Below, in pieces: positions 17,119 through 26,015 of a stretch of 64,000 nt of DNA (positions are counted from its first letter, which is position 1; each line of letters begins with the position of its first letter). Under the pieces are notes generated by a model. That model was not told where the DNA came from, made no database searches, and saw only the letters and a program-made list of their open reading frames with translations. The position numbers and the translations under genes were made by a program. Origin of the DNA: Bifidobacterium [indicum] DSM 20214 = LMG 11587 (GTDB lineage Bacteria > Actinomycetota > Actinomycetes > Actinomycetales > Bifidobacteriaceae); the NCBI RefSeq assembly GCF_000706765.1, contig NZ_CP006018.1:620001-684000 (forward strand), read 5' to 3'.

Positions 17119-17843
17119 GCCAGGACAAACCAGAGACCCAGGCGGATGGACTGCCGGGGGAGGAGGGGCAGGTTCCCGTCACACATCCCGATACCCGACC
17201 GGAGTATGTGGATTTCGATGTAGACGACTTCCCGGGCGGATTGGCGGGATGCCTGGAGGCCATTCTGATGGCCACGGACCAACCCCTGACCAGCCAGGAT
17301 TTCTCAAGGGTCCTCGCCGTCGAACCGAATCAGGCCCAGACGGCCCTACAGGCCCTGGCGGAGTCCTATCAGGGAAGGGGATTCGAGCTCAGGGAGACCA
17401 CGCGGGGGTGGCAGCTGGACAGTCGCCCGGACTATCAACCCGTCGTTGCCGCATTCGTCAAGGATGGGCAGACGGCCAGGCTTTCCCAGGCCGCCCTGGA
17501 GGCCCTGGCCATTGTGGCGTATCGCCAACCCATGACCCGCTCCGAGGTGGGGCAGATCCGTGGGGTCAACTCCGACGGGGTCATCCGTTCCCTCCTGGTC
17601 CGTGGTTTGGTCCGTGAGGATGGAGTCGATCCGGATACCCACGCCGCCCGCCTGGTCACCACGAGTATCTTCCTGGAGAAGATGGGGTTGAACTCCTTGG
17701 AGGAGTTGCCCTCCCTGGCCCCCTTCCTGCCTGACGAGGAGTCGGCCCTTGCCCAGGTTCAGGAGGCCCTGCCCCAGGGCGCGGATCAGGTGGTTTCCGC
17801 TCAGGGTGAGGGTCTCCGCGGTCCTGTCAGCAAAGACGATTAG
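17115..17843 (+). CDS. scpB: Segregation and condensation protein B
   Basis: ScpB is a dimeric winged-helix protein that binds ScpA in the SMC complex. The 242 residues include a disordered N-terminal 40, then GCLEAILMATDQPLTSQDFSRVL and the family motif QAALEALAIVAYRQPMTRSEVGQIRGVNSDGVIRSL. A C-terminal acidic tail follows. The start overlaps scpA. The frame ends about 120 bases before typA. Confidence 0.93.
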   Translation: MSQDKPETQADGLPGEEGQVPVTHPDTRPEYVDFDVDDFPGGLAGCLEAILMATDQPLTSQDFSRVLAVEPNQAQTALQALAESYQGRGFELRETTRGWQLDSRPDYQPVVAAFVKDGQTARLSQAALEALAIVAYRQPMTRSEVGQIRGVNSDGVIRSLLVRGLVREDGVDPDTHAARLVTTSIFLEKMGLNSLEELPSLAPFLPDEESALAQVQEALPQGADQVVSAQGEGLRGPVSKDD

Positions 17844-17963
17844 TATTGTCTCTGTTTGTCCAATCCTTGGACCATGCCCGTTTGGGGAGTCTTCGGCGGC
17901 TGTTTGTTCCGGCCCTGGAATCCCGGCGACATGAGATGAAGCACTTACGAGAATGAGGTATTG

Positions 17964-19883
17964 ATGGCGGTACGCGGCGATATACGAAATGTTGCGATTG
18001 TGGCACACGTTGATCACGGCAAGACCACCCTGGTCAATGCCATGCTCCAGCAGTCGCACGTCTTCTCCGATCGCGAGGAGGTGCCCGACCGGGTCATGGA
18101 CTCCAATGACCTGGAGCGCGAGAAGGGCATCACAATCCTGGCCAAGAACACCGCCGTCAAGTACACCGGCCCCCTGGCCCCCAAGCTCGGGCAGCCGGAT
18201 GGCATCACCATCAATGTGGTTGATACCCCCGGCCACGCCGATTTCGGCGGCGAGGTGGAGCGCGGCATCTCCATGGTCGATGGTGTCGTCCTGCTGGTCG
18301 ATGCCTCGGAAGGCCCCCTGCCCCAGACCCGGTTCGTCCTGCGCAAGGCCCTGGAGGCCAAGCTGCCCGTCATCCTGGTCATCAACAAGACCGACCGTCC
18401 CGATGCGCGTATCTCCGAAGTGGTCTCCGAGTCCACCGACCTCCTTCTGGGTCTGGCCCAGGATGTGAGCGAGGAGGGAGTGGACCTCGATCTGGATTCC
18501 CTCCTGGACCTCCCCGTCATCTACTGCGCGGCAAAGGCCGGTAAGGCATCGCTCAACCAGCCTGCCGACGGCGATGTACCCGACAATGATGATCTGGAGC
18601 CGCTCTTCGAGTCCATCCTGACCAACATCCCCGCCCCTGAGTATGAGGAGGGCGCCCCCCTCCAGGCCCATGTGACCAACATCGACGCCTCGGACTACCT
18701 GGGCCGTCTGGGCCTGGTCCGTGTCTATAACGGAACCCTGCTCAAGGGCAAGCAGTACGGACTCTCCCGTGTGGACGGCTCCATCGAGAACTTCAAGCTG
18801 ACCGAGATTCTGCGCACCAAGGGGCTGGACCGGTTCCCCGTGGACGAGGCCGGCCCCGGCGATATCGTGGCCGTTGCAGGTGTCGATGACATCATGATTG
18901 GCGAGACCATCGTCGACCAGAGCGACCCGAAGCCTCTGCCCCTGATCCACGTTGACGATCCGGCCGTCTCCATGACCTTCGGCACCAACGATTCGCCCCT
19001 GGCGGGAACCGAGGGCAAGGACCACAAGCTGACCGCCCGCATGCTCAAGGACCGCCTGGACCGCGAGCTGATCGGCAACGTCTCCATCAAGGTCCTCCCC
19101 ACCGAACGCCCGGATGCCTGGGAGGTTCAGGGCCGCGGTGAGCTGGCCTTGGCGGTTCTGGCCGAGCAGATGCGTCGCGAAGGCTATGAGCTGACCGTGG
19201 GCCGCCCCCAGGTGGTCACCAAGACGGTCGACGGCAAGGTCCAGGAGCCCATGGAGTCCGACACCATCGATGTGCCCGAGGAGTACATGGGTGCCGTGAC
19301 CCAGCTCATGGCAGACCGCAAGGGCCGGATGGACACGATGACCAATCACGGATCCGGCTGGGTGCGGATGCAGTTCACCGTTCCCTCCCGTGGCCTTCTG
19401 GGCTTCCGTACGGCCCTGCTGACCGCCACCCGCGGCACGGGTATATCGTCCTCCATCTCGGCCGGATATGCTCCCTGGGCCGGTGAGATCAAGACCCGTC
19501 AGAACGGGTCCATGGTCTCCGACCGCTCGGGTAAGGCCAGCCCCTACGCCATGCAGAAGCTCCAGGCCCGTGGTGACTTCTTCGTCAATCCGCAGTCGCC
19601 GGTTTACGAGGGACAGATCGTCGGCATCAACAACAAGCCCGGGGACCTGGATATCAACATCACCCTGGAGAAGCACATGACCAACATGCGCTCCGCCACG
19701 GCTGATGTTCTGGAGACCTTGACCCCGCCCATCCAGATGAGCCTGGAGGAGTCCCTGGACTTCGCCAATGACGATGAGTGCGTTGAGGTAACACCCGAGT
19801 CCATCCGGGTGCGCAAGATCATCCTGGACCGTGACGCCTGGTACAAGTGGAATGCCCGCCAGCGTCGCGCCAACAAGAAGTGA
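17964..19883 (+). CDS. typA: Translational GTPase TypA/BipA
   Basis: This 639-residue ribosome-associated GTPase acts in stress adaptation and 50S assembly. The G domain shows AHVDHGKTT, the switch region EREKGITI, DTPGHADFGGEVERG and NKTDRPDAR. EF-G-like domains II, III and V follow, and then the BipA-specific C-terminal domain with SGKASPYAMQKLQARGDFF. The ATG is preceded by GAGG at a normal distance; a TTG one codon earlier is less likely. Strong codon bias produces a very long but meaningless antisense open frame here. Confidence 0.96.
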   Translation: MAVRGDIRNVAIVAHVDHGKTTLVNAMLQQSHVFSDREEVPDRVMDSNDLEREKGITILAKNTAVKYTGPLAPKLGQPDGITINVVDTPGHADFGGEVERGISMVDGVVLLVDASEGPLPQTRFVLRKALEAKLPVILVINKTDRPDARISEVVSESTDLLLGLAQDVSEEGVDLDLDSLLDLPVIYCAAKAGKASLNQPADGDVPDNDDLEPLFESILTNIPAPEYEEGAPLQAHVTNIDASDYLGRLGLVRVYNGTLLKGKQYGLSRVDGSIENFKLTEILRTKGLDRFPVDEAGPGDIVAVAGVDDIMIGETIVDQSDPKPLPLIHVDDPAVSMTFGTNDSPLAGTEGKDHKLTARMLKDRLDRELIGNVSIKVLPTERPDAWEVQGRGELALAVLAEQMRREGYELTVGRPQVVTKTVDGKVQEPMESDTIDVPEEYMGAVTQLMADRKGRMDTMTNHGSGWVRMQFTVPSRGLLGFRTALLTATRGTGISSSISAGYAPWAGEIKTRQNGSMVSDRSGKASPYAMQKLQARGDFFVNPQSPVYEGQIVGINNKPGDLDINITLEKHMTNMRSATADVLETLTPPIQMSLEESLDFANDDECVEVTPESIRVRKIILDRDAWYKWNARQRRANKK

Positions 19884-19937
19884 CACGAACCGACCAGGTC
19901 GAGGCTTCGGTGACCGGGTCGGACTAGGCTGATTCCC

Positions 19938-20489
19938 ATGGCAAGACAGCATGACACAATCCATGCCGATGATGAGGATGCCGGTGGGAAGCAGCAGGTG
20001 ACCAGGCGTCAGGCGATCCGACCCAGTCGGTATCTTCTGGCCCTGGTCATTGGTGTTTTGGTAGGCACCCTGGGCACTCTGGTCCAACGATCCGGGGCGG
20101 CCGCCGGCATTCCCTGGGGGATGGCCCTGGCTTACCTCCTGGTGGCCCTGGCCTCCTGGTGGGTCCGTAACGATTCCGGCACCCTGGGCCTGTCCCTCCA
20201 CTTGGTGGCCTCCACGATGGTCGTCTGGGCCCTGTCCATGAGAGGGCCCGGTGGGGATGTACTCATGCCCTATGCCGACTTCCCGAGCTTTTTTGCCAAG
20301 TACGCCGTGTTCCTCTGGATGGGGGGACTGGTACTGATTCAGTTCCTGGCGCTCTGCCTTCCCAGGACCTGGTTCGACGATGGAATCATCAGGGAGTGGC
20401 CGGTCTCCGAACCCGGGGAGGAAGCCGGTCGGGACCATGATGGGCATCAGGTAGCAGGAACCGCCTCCACGAAAGAAGTCAAGGCATGA
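19938..20489 (+). CDS. Conserved actinobacterial membrane protein of unknown function
   Basis: This 183-residue protein has a charged N terminus of about 30 residues and four clear hydrophobic segments: YLLALVIGVLVGTLGTLV, GIPWGMALAYLLVALASWW, LSLHLVASTMVVWALSM and AVFLWMGGLVLIQFLALCL. A charged tail follows. The four-helix layout resembles small actinobacterial proteins annotated only as domains of unknown function. Its last bases overlap the ATG of pheA (ATGA), so it is cotranscribed with the aromatic amino acid genes, but I see no catalytic motif. Confidence 0.75.
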   Translation: MARQHDTIHADDEDAGGKQQVTRRQAIRPSRYLLALVIGVLVGTLGTLVQRSGAAAGIPWGMALAYLLVALASWWVRNDSGTLGLSLHLVASTMVVWALSMRGPGGDVLMPYADFPSFFAKYAVFLWMGGLVLIQFLALCLPRTWFDDGIIREWPVSEPGEEAGRDHDGHQVAGTASTKEVKA

Positions 20490-21511
20490 GCTCCGATCGG
20501 AATTCTTCAGTCGGGTTGTGCTATCTCGGCCCCCAGGGGTCGTTCACCCATCAGGCCGCTGTTGAGGCCTCCGTCTCCCTGGAGTCCTCCCTGGGGAGGC
20601 AGGTCGATCTGGTGCCCTGCGACCGGGCCACTCGGATCGTCGAAGCGGTGGAATCCGGTGGTTGCTGGGGAATCATCGCTTGGGAAAGCAACGTTGAGGG
20701 TCATGTCATCCCCAACATGGATGCCCTGATCGACTCCACCAATGTGGCCGGGTTCGGCAGGACAAGTCTCCCCATCGTATTTGATGCCTTTGTGCGCCCT
20801 GACCATGGGAGGCTGAGCTCGGTCAGTGCCCATCCGCATGGGTTGGCCCAGTGCCGGGGATTCATCCGTGATGTCGGGTTGGCGGAGGAAGCGGCACCCT
20901 CCAATGCCGCTGCCTGTCGTGACCTGGGACAGGATCAGGTGGCGCTGGGGCCCAGACTTTGTGGGGGCCTGTACGGTTTGCAGACCTACAGGAGCGGGGT
21001 TCAGGACTATCAGGGTGCCCGCACGGACTTCCTTCTTCTGGCCCCCCGGGAGGAGGTATCCGGTCTGGCCAGGGCCATGTTCGGGCGGTCTGAGGTCGAA
21101 GGTGCGAAGGGTGCCGGTGCAGGCGAAGGTCCCGGGTCCAGGCCTTTACGCGAGTTCGAGTCCATCATCGCCTTCATTCCGCTCCATACCGGGTCGGGTG
21201 TTCTTGCCGACCTCCTGGATCGGTTCCGTGATGCGGGGCTGAACATGACATCCTTCATGTCCCGCCCCATCAAAGGCAACGACGGGACATACAGTTTCAT
21301 CGCCACCATCGATGCGGCCCCCTGGGAGCCTGCCCTGGGTGGTGTCATGCAGGACCTTCTGGACCTGGGGGATTGGATCAAAACCCTGGCCGTATATCCC
21401 CGGATGGAGCGCCCCGATCCTCCCATACCGGACTGGATGCTGCCCAGGGCAGGTGCCTGGAGGGAACGTAACCTGGACAATTCGGGGGTTGACAAGGAGT
21501 TGTTATGGTAG
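20486..21511 (+). CDS. pheA: Prephenate dehydratase
   Basis: This 341-residue monofunctional enzyme converts prephenate to phenylpyruvate in phenylalanine synthesis. The catalytic domain begins CYLGPQGSFTHQAA and includes WGIIAWESNVEGHV. A C-terminal ACT domain (about residues 230-305, SIIAFIPLHTGSGVLADLL and NMTSFMSRP) provides feedback inhibition by phenylalanine. The usual catalytic T-R-F motif is not obvious; the equivalent region reads ARTDFLLL, which departs from the common TRF. The gene overlaps tyrA by seven bases. Confidence 0.9.
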   Translation: MSSDRNSSVGLCYLGPQGSFTHQAAVEASVSLESSLGRQVDLVPCDRATRIVEAVESGGCWGIIAWESNVEGHVIPNMDALIDSTNVAGFGRTSLPIVFDAFVRPDHGRLSSVSAHPHGLAQCRGFIRDVGLAEEAAPSNAAACRDLGQDQVALGPRLCGGLYGLQTYRSGVQDYQGARTDFLLLAPREEVSGLARAMFGRSEVEGAKGAGAGEGPGSRPLREFESIIAFIPLHTGSGVLADLLDRFRDAGLNMTSFMSRPIKGNDGTYSFIATIDAAPWEPALGGVMQDLLDLGDWIKTLAVYPRMERPDPPIPDWMLPRAGAWRERNLDNSGVDKELLW

Positions 21512-22635
21512 AGGACCAACAGCTGCAGGCAGGGTCCGCCCATGCCCACGGTGATGACCTTGCGACCGGGCCGGATGCAATGCACCCCATGGCTGGTATG
21601 ACGGCATCGCCCATTCTGACATCGGCCCACAAGATCGCGATTGCAGGTCTGGGGCTGATCGGCGGGTCGCTGGCAAGACGCCTGGCGCGGCAGGGTAGGT
21701 TCGTGGTGGCCTGGAATCATACGGACCGCCCATACGAGGCAGCCAGGTCCGAGGGCATCCACTGCGTGGAGACCCTGGAGGAGCTGGCCCAGGGCAAGCC
21801 TGATGTGCTGGTTCTGGCCACCCCGCTCAAGGCCATGCCTGAGATGCTGGGTCGTCTGGCCCCGGTCCTGACACGCGGAACCACCCTGACCGATGTAGGC
21901 AGCGTCAAGGGCCTGGTCCGCCAGCAGGTTCGTGAAGCCGGCCTGTCCGACCGGTATGTGGGTGGGCACCCGATGGCGGGTAGCGAGTTCTCCGGCTATG
22001 AGGCTTCCGACCCTGGTCTTCTTGAGGGGGCGCTTTGGGCCCTAACCGTAGATGAGAACACTGATTACGGCCGTTTCCTGACCGTGGCGGATATGGTCAC
22101 CCAGGGGTTGGGGAACCGACTGATTGCCCTTGATGACCAGACACATGATAGGGCGGCCGCTCTGATATCGCACATGCCCCACGTGGTGGCCACCGCCCTG
22201 GCCAACCTCCTGGTGGATTCGGATGACAGGAATATAGCCGCTGCCCTGGCGGCGGGGTCCTGGCGTGACATGACCCGGGTGGCCCTGACCGATCCCGACA
22301 GGACCGAGGCCATGGTGGATGAGGATGCCGATCAGGTGGCCGGCCTGCTGGACGATATGGCCATCAGACTGAGTGCCGTGGCCAAGAATCTCCGGGGCCC
22401 GGAGGGGTGGAACAGGTCCGGCGTCCATGACTTCTTCACCCAGGCCCGTCCCTTCAGGGACTACAAGGCGGAGCTGGCCGGTGCGGACCAGGAGGACAAC
22501 AGGTTCGAGCTGGCACTCAGTGATGAGGGCTGGCGATCCGAGCTCTTGGAATCAGCGAGGCGGGGACAGGAGGTCGAGGTCTTCCTGACCACCCATCAGG
22601 CCAGGGTCGTCCAGCTCCCGACCATCGGTGACTGA
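21505..22635 (+). CDS. tyrA: Prephenate dehydrogenase
   Basis: This enzyme oxidatively decarboxylates prephenate to 4-hydroxyphenylpyruvate for tyrosine synthesis. The Rossmann motif GLGLIGGSLARRL lies about 50 residues in. The conserved substrate-site motif GGHPMAGSEFSGYEASDP and the later DDQTHDRAAALISHMPHVVATAL are typical. The start used here overlaps pheA; ATG 21598, just before the nucleotide-binding motif, is an alternative if the first 31 residues are not translated. It ends four bases from the convergent SH3-like gene. Confidence 0.93.
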   Translation: MVEDQQLQAGSAHAHGDDLATGPDAMHPMAGMTASPILTSAHKIAIAGLGLIGGSLARRLARQGRFVVAWNHTDRPYEAARSEGIHCVETLEELAQGKPDVLVLATPLKAMPEMLGRLAPVLTRGTTLTDVGSVKGLVRQQVREAGLSDRYVGGHPMAGSEFSGYEASDPGLLEGALWALTVDENTDYGRFLTVADMVTQGLGNRLIALDDQTHDRAAALISHMPHVVATALANLLVDSDDRNIAAALAAGSWRDMTRVALTDPDRTEAMVDEDADQVAGLLDDMAIRLSAVAKNLRGPEGWNRSGVHDFFTQARPFRDYKAELAGADQEDNRFELALSDEGWRSELLESARRGQEVEVFLTTHQARVVQLPTIGD

Positions 22636-22639
22636 GACC

Positions 22640-22957
22640 TCAATCCTCGTTCGATTGGTCCTGGACCGGATTGGTGTCACTGAGTCCCGCCTGATCCATG
22701 TCATGGTGCCCCGCAGGGTATCTGCGCTCAGGAATGGGTTTGAGCCCGACTATCGAAGTGGCCGTCAACCGAACCTTCTGGGCTTCGCGCGAACCGTTGG
22801 CCGACGGGTCCCTGCTCAGGTCCAGAGTGGTTCCGTCCCAGGAAATGACATGGCCTATGTAGTCGCGGAATTTGAGGCGCCCATCCTCCGGGTCCCGCCC
22901 TTCGACCGTCCTGGCCACAATACGGACACCAGGTGGTATCTCTTTTGGCAAGTGCAT
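22640..22957 (-). CDS. Small SH3-like protein related to the N-terminal domain of Rv0428c-type acetyltransferases
   Basis: This 105-residue protein contains GVRIVARTVEG, then FRDYIGHVISWDGTTLDLSRD and VRLTATSIVGLKPIPER. The pattern (RVVVR..L..., a G.L..WD...V.V segment, and a V.GK.IP ending) resembles the SH3-like domain that precedes a GNAT domain in actinobacterial Rv0428c-like proteins. Here no acetyltransferase follows, and the C terminus is hydrophilic. GGAGG lies five bases before the ATG, so translation is well supported. Function unknown. It converges on tyrA and diverges from xerC. Confidence 0.6.
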   Translation of the reverse strand: MHLPKEIPPGVRIVARTVEGRDPEDGRLKFRDYIGHVISWDGTTLDLSRDPSANGSREAQKVRLTATSIVGLKPIPERRYPAGHHDMDQAGLSDTNPVQDQSNED

Positions 22958-22995
22958 GGTCACCTCCGGGACCAGTATATGCGTCCCGCCCCGGG

Positions 22996-23001
22996 TAGAC
23001 T
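22996..23001 (+). promoter_or_regulatory. Probable -10 box of xerC
   Basis: TAGACT lies 26 bases before the xerC ATG, with GGGAGG between it and the start codon. No convincing -35 box is seen. Confidence 0.4.
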
Positions 23002-23027
23002 AGGTTGGGCCGGATGGGAGGTGTCAG

Positions 23028-23969
23028 ATGGCCTTTGAACGAGAACTGGACGGATACACCCGCTATCTGGACCAGATCCAGGGACGGAGCCCGAATACGG
23101 TTCGTTCCTACCGGACCGACGTGGCGTCCTTCCTGCACCTGATGGAACTGCGGGGCATCAGGGATCTGAACGAAACGGACCTCTCCACCCTCCGGTCCTG
23201 GCTGGCTCATGAAACACGGTCCCATGCCCGGTCCACCATGGCTCGGAAGACCGCAGCCATCCGTTCCTTCTTCGCCTACCTGGCCGACCATGACCTGATT
23301 GAGGCGGACCCGGCCCAGGGACTGAAGACCCCCAAACAGTCGGAGCATCTGCCCCGGGTTCTGACCGGGAACCAGGCCGAGCGTCTGATGGACCGTGTGG
23401 ATGAGTCCCCGGTCGAGGACGGTGCGGATGAGGACATGACCGGAATCATCCAGCTCAGGGATGCAGCCATGCTGGAACTGCTGTATGCGACCGGGATGCG
23501 GGTTGCCGAGCTGTGCGGGCTGGACCTGGTCGACCTGAACCCCCGGTCTCGGACCGTCAAGGTCCTGGGCAAGGGGCGCAAGGAGCGGGTCGTGCCCTAC
23601 GGACTTCCCGCCGAACGGGCCCTGGATGGATGGCTTGACGGGGGGAGACCGCGACTGATTGAACGCACCGGTGGGGGAGGGGAGGTTCATGATGGCCAGG
23701 CCCTCTTCCTTGGTGTGCGCGGTCGCCGGATAGGCCAGCGTCAGGTGCGACAGGTGGTCCATGATGCCGCCGACCGGGCCCAGGTTCCCGACATCGCCCC
23801 TCATTCCCTGCGCCATACGGCTGCCACCCAGATGCTGGACGGCGGGGCTGATCTGCGTGAGGTTCAGGAGATGCTGGGGCACTCCTCCTTGCGGACCACC
23901 CAGCGCTATACGCATGTTTCCATCGAGCAGCTGCGTCAGCGCTATCGGTTGGCCTTTCCCAGAGCCTGA
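23028..23969 (+). CDS. xerC: Site-specific tyrosine recombinase XerC
   Basis: This 313-residue partner of XerD acts in chromosome dimer resolution. The core-binding domain runs to about residue 105 (YTRYLDQIQGRSPNTVRSY). All catalytic residues are present: Arg158 (GMRVAE), Lys182 (GKGRK), His259 and Arg262 (HSLRHT), His285 (MLGHSS) and Tyr294. GGGAGG precedes the ATG. A possible promoter lies just upstream, so it is probably its own transcription unit. The assignment as XerC rather than XerD rests on the presence of a better XerD at 14395. Confidence 0.9.
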   Translation: MAFERELDGYTRYLDQIQGRSPNTVRSYRTDVASFLHLMELRGIRDLNETDLSTLRSWLAHETRSHARSTMARKTAAIRSFFAYLADHDLIEADPAQGLKTPKQSEHLPRVLTGNQAERLMDRVDESPVEDGADEDMTGIIQLRDAAMLELLYATGMRVAELCGLDLVDLNPRSRTVKVLGKGRKERVVPYGLPAERALDGWLDGGRPRLIERTGGGGEVHDGQALFLGVRGRRIGQRQVRQVVHDAADRAQVPDIAPHSLRHTAATQMLDGGADLREVQEMLGHSSLRTTQRYTHVSIEQLRQRYRLAFPRA

Positions 23970-24177
23970 ACGTTTATGGCCGGGCCTGACGATATGGATG
24001 GGGCTTCCTTTAAGGTTCAGTGGTGGAGGCGTTTTGCGAAAGGCCCACAGCCGCAAAGCAATGAACGGTGCTGCATGCGGGGGTGTCAAAGCCCCGGGCA
24101 GGGTGGTCGCTGTAGCCAATCATGTGGGCAGGGTCATGTTTTTACTTGCTGGTTACAGTGGGCAGGAGTGGTGTGTG

Positions 24178-25872
24178 ATGAAGAAGAGAATCGGTAAGGC
24201 ACTTGTTGCGGCCATGGCCTGTTCCCTTGCCTTGGGTGGGTGTGGCGGCACTGATGCGGAGGACCTCGCCCAGACCACCGAACAGCCCCTCCCCGGCACA
24301 ATCATCAAGGTATATGGATGCGAGCCCTCAAGGCCCCTGATTCCGAGCGACACGGCGGACGAGTGCGGTGGTCAGCTGGTCAACGCCATGTTCTCCCGTC
24401 TGGTCCGGTTCGACAGCAAGGGCAAACCGCAGAATGACCTTGCCGAGGAAATCACCCACAATGAGCGGATGACGCGCTACACAATCAGGTTGGTCGACGG
24501 CCGGTCCTTCTCGGACGGAAGTCCGGTCAGGTCCTCCTCCTTCACCAGGGCCTGGTCCTGGGCGGCCAATCCCGCCAACGGGCAGGCCGGATCCATGCTC
24601 TTCTCCAACATCAGGGGGTATGAGGACCTGCAGCAGGCCGGAACCTCCAAGGACGCCCAGCTTTCCGGCCTGAAGATTGTCGACGACCTGACCTTCACGG
24701 TCGACCTGAGTGCTCCCTCCGCGACCTTCCCCATCCTGGTAGGGGCCCTGGCCTATGCACCCCTACCGCAATCCTTCTACAAGGATCCCGCGGCCTTCGG
24801 CAGTCGGCCGGTCACCTCCGGCCCCTATCGCTTCGAGTCCTGGGCCCACCGGAAAGTGGTGAAAATCCGCAGGAGTGCCACCTACACCGGGGATATCGGT
24901 ATAAGGAATGCAGGTGTGGATTTCTTGGTCTATCCTGATCCGGTCTCGGCCTTGTCGGATGTACAGGCCGGAAGACTGGATGTGATCACCACGGTGCCCG
25001 ATTCGGCAGGCAAGAGTTTCGTCGAGGACTCCAGTCTGCAGTCCTACAACAAGGCCGGGTCCGGTCTTGAACTGCTGACCATTCCGACCGGTATGGAGCA
25101 CTTCGGGCAGGACAGGGAAGGACGTCTGCGCCGTCGGGCCATCTCCATGGCCATAGATAGGCGAACACTGATCGAGGAGACCCTGGACAATCTGGCCCAG
25201 CAGCCCACGGACTTCACCTCTCCGACCATTCCCGGCTGGTCCGAGGACCTGAAGGGGGAGGAGCATCTGCGGTATCGTGCCGAGGCCGCCAGGGAAGCCT
25301 GGTCCCAGGCCGATGCCATCAGGATGTGGCCGCACGACCGTTCCCTGCCCCTGGTCTGTGTGACAGAGGAGGGCACCGGGGCCTTTTACGAGGGGCTGGC
25401 GGCATCGGTTCGGAATGCCCTGGGCATCGATGTTGAAGTCAGGACTGTTCCCACCAGGGCCGCGCTTCTGTCTGGACTTGACAAGGGGGAGTACGGTCAG
25501 GTCGCCTTCCCGGTCCGGATTCTGCCTGACTATCCCTCGCCGGAGGCTTACCTGAATCAAGGGTTCGTGGCAATCGGTGGTGGTAGGAGATCCCCGGCCG
25601 GTCCGGAGGTTCTGCAAGGCCGAGACCTTTCCGGGTATGCCAGTCCGGCTTTCGAAAACCTCTTGAAGAAGGCCGGCGAGGCCCAGGGGGTCGATGAGGC
25701 GAATAGGCTCTATCAGGAGGCGGAAGAGACCCTCCTGGAGGACCTTCCGTCCATCCCGCTCTTCACCGTCAACAATGTCGGTGCAGGGTCCAGAAGGGTG
25801 CGGGGGATGGTACCGGGATGGAACGGGTGGCCCTCCTTCTGGGACCTGTCCAGGGAAGAGCGGGATAATTGA
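24178..25872 (+). CDS. Oligopeptide ABC transporter substrate-binding lipoprotein (first copy)
   Basis: This 564-residue SBP_bac_5/OppA-type protein has a short signal peptide ending in the lipobox LALGGC, so it is anchored to the outer face of the membrane. The mature part has the family features FSRLVRFDSKG, YTIRLVDGRSFSDGSPV and LRRRAISMAIDRRTLIEE. It is a clear paralogue of the next gene (shared stretches include FSKLVRFD/FSRLVRFD and RRAISMAIDR). AGGAG lies upstream of the ATG; the frame is open much further upstream only by overlap with xerC. It likely captures peptides for the OppBC-DF transporter downstream, perhaps with a different specificity from its neighbour. Confidence 0.9.
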   Translation: MKKRIGKALVAAMACSLALGGCGGTDAEDLAQTTEQPLPGTIIKVYGCEPSRPLIPSDTADECGGQLVNAMFSRLVRFDSKGKPQNDLAEEITHNERMTRYTIRLVDGRSFSDGSPVRSSSFTRAWSWAANPANGQAGSMLFSNIRGYEDLQQAGTSKDAQLSGLKIVDDLTFTVDLSAPSATFPILVGALAYAPLPQSFYKDPAAFGSRPVTSGPYRFESWAHRKVVKIRRSATYTGDIGIRNAGVDFLVYPDPVSALSDVQAGRLDVITTVPDSAGKSFVEDSSLQSYNKAGSGLELLTIPTGMEHFGQDREGRLRRRAISMAIDRRTLIEETLDNLAQQPTDFTSPTIPGWSEDLKGEEHLRYRAEAAREAWSQADAIRMWPHDRSLPLVCVTEEGTGAFYEGLAASVRNALGIDVEVRTVPTRAALLSGLDKGEYGQVAFPVRILPDYPSPEAYLNQGFVAIGGGRRSPAGPEVLQGRDLSGYASPAFENLLKKAGEAQGVDEANRLYQEAEETLLEDLPSIPLFTVNNVGAGSRRVRGMVPGWNGWPSFWDLSREERDN

Positions 25873-26015
25873 TTCTGACCACATCCGTCCGCTATGTTGG
25901 ATAACCTCGCTCACATAGGCGTTACGTGATTTAGATTATTATTCGTTGCGGGGAAGAGGACAAAATCTCCTTTCTCGCCTCGTACCAACAGGAATACAAA
26001 GGAAGAAGCAAGTTT

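Noticed and set aside
17346-20447. Very long antisense open frame (over 1000 codons) opposite typA and neighbours
   Set aside because: It mirrors the strong codon bias of typA, has low-complexity Gly/Leu/Val content, no domain resemblance and no ribosome-binding site. It runs through several real genes.
23970-24177. Riboswitch or small RNA before the first OppA gene
   Set aside because: Only one short GC hairpin (GGGG/CCCC) can be drawn and no known aptamer consensus was recognised.
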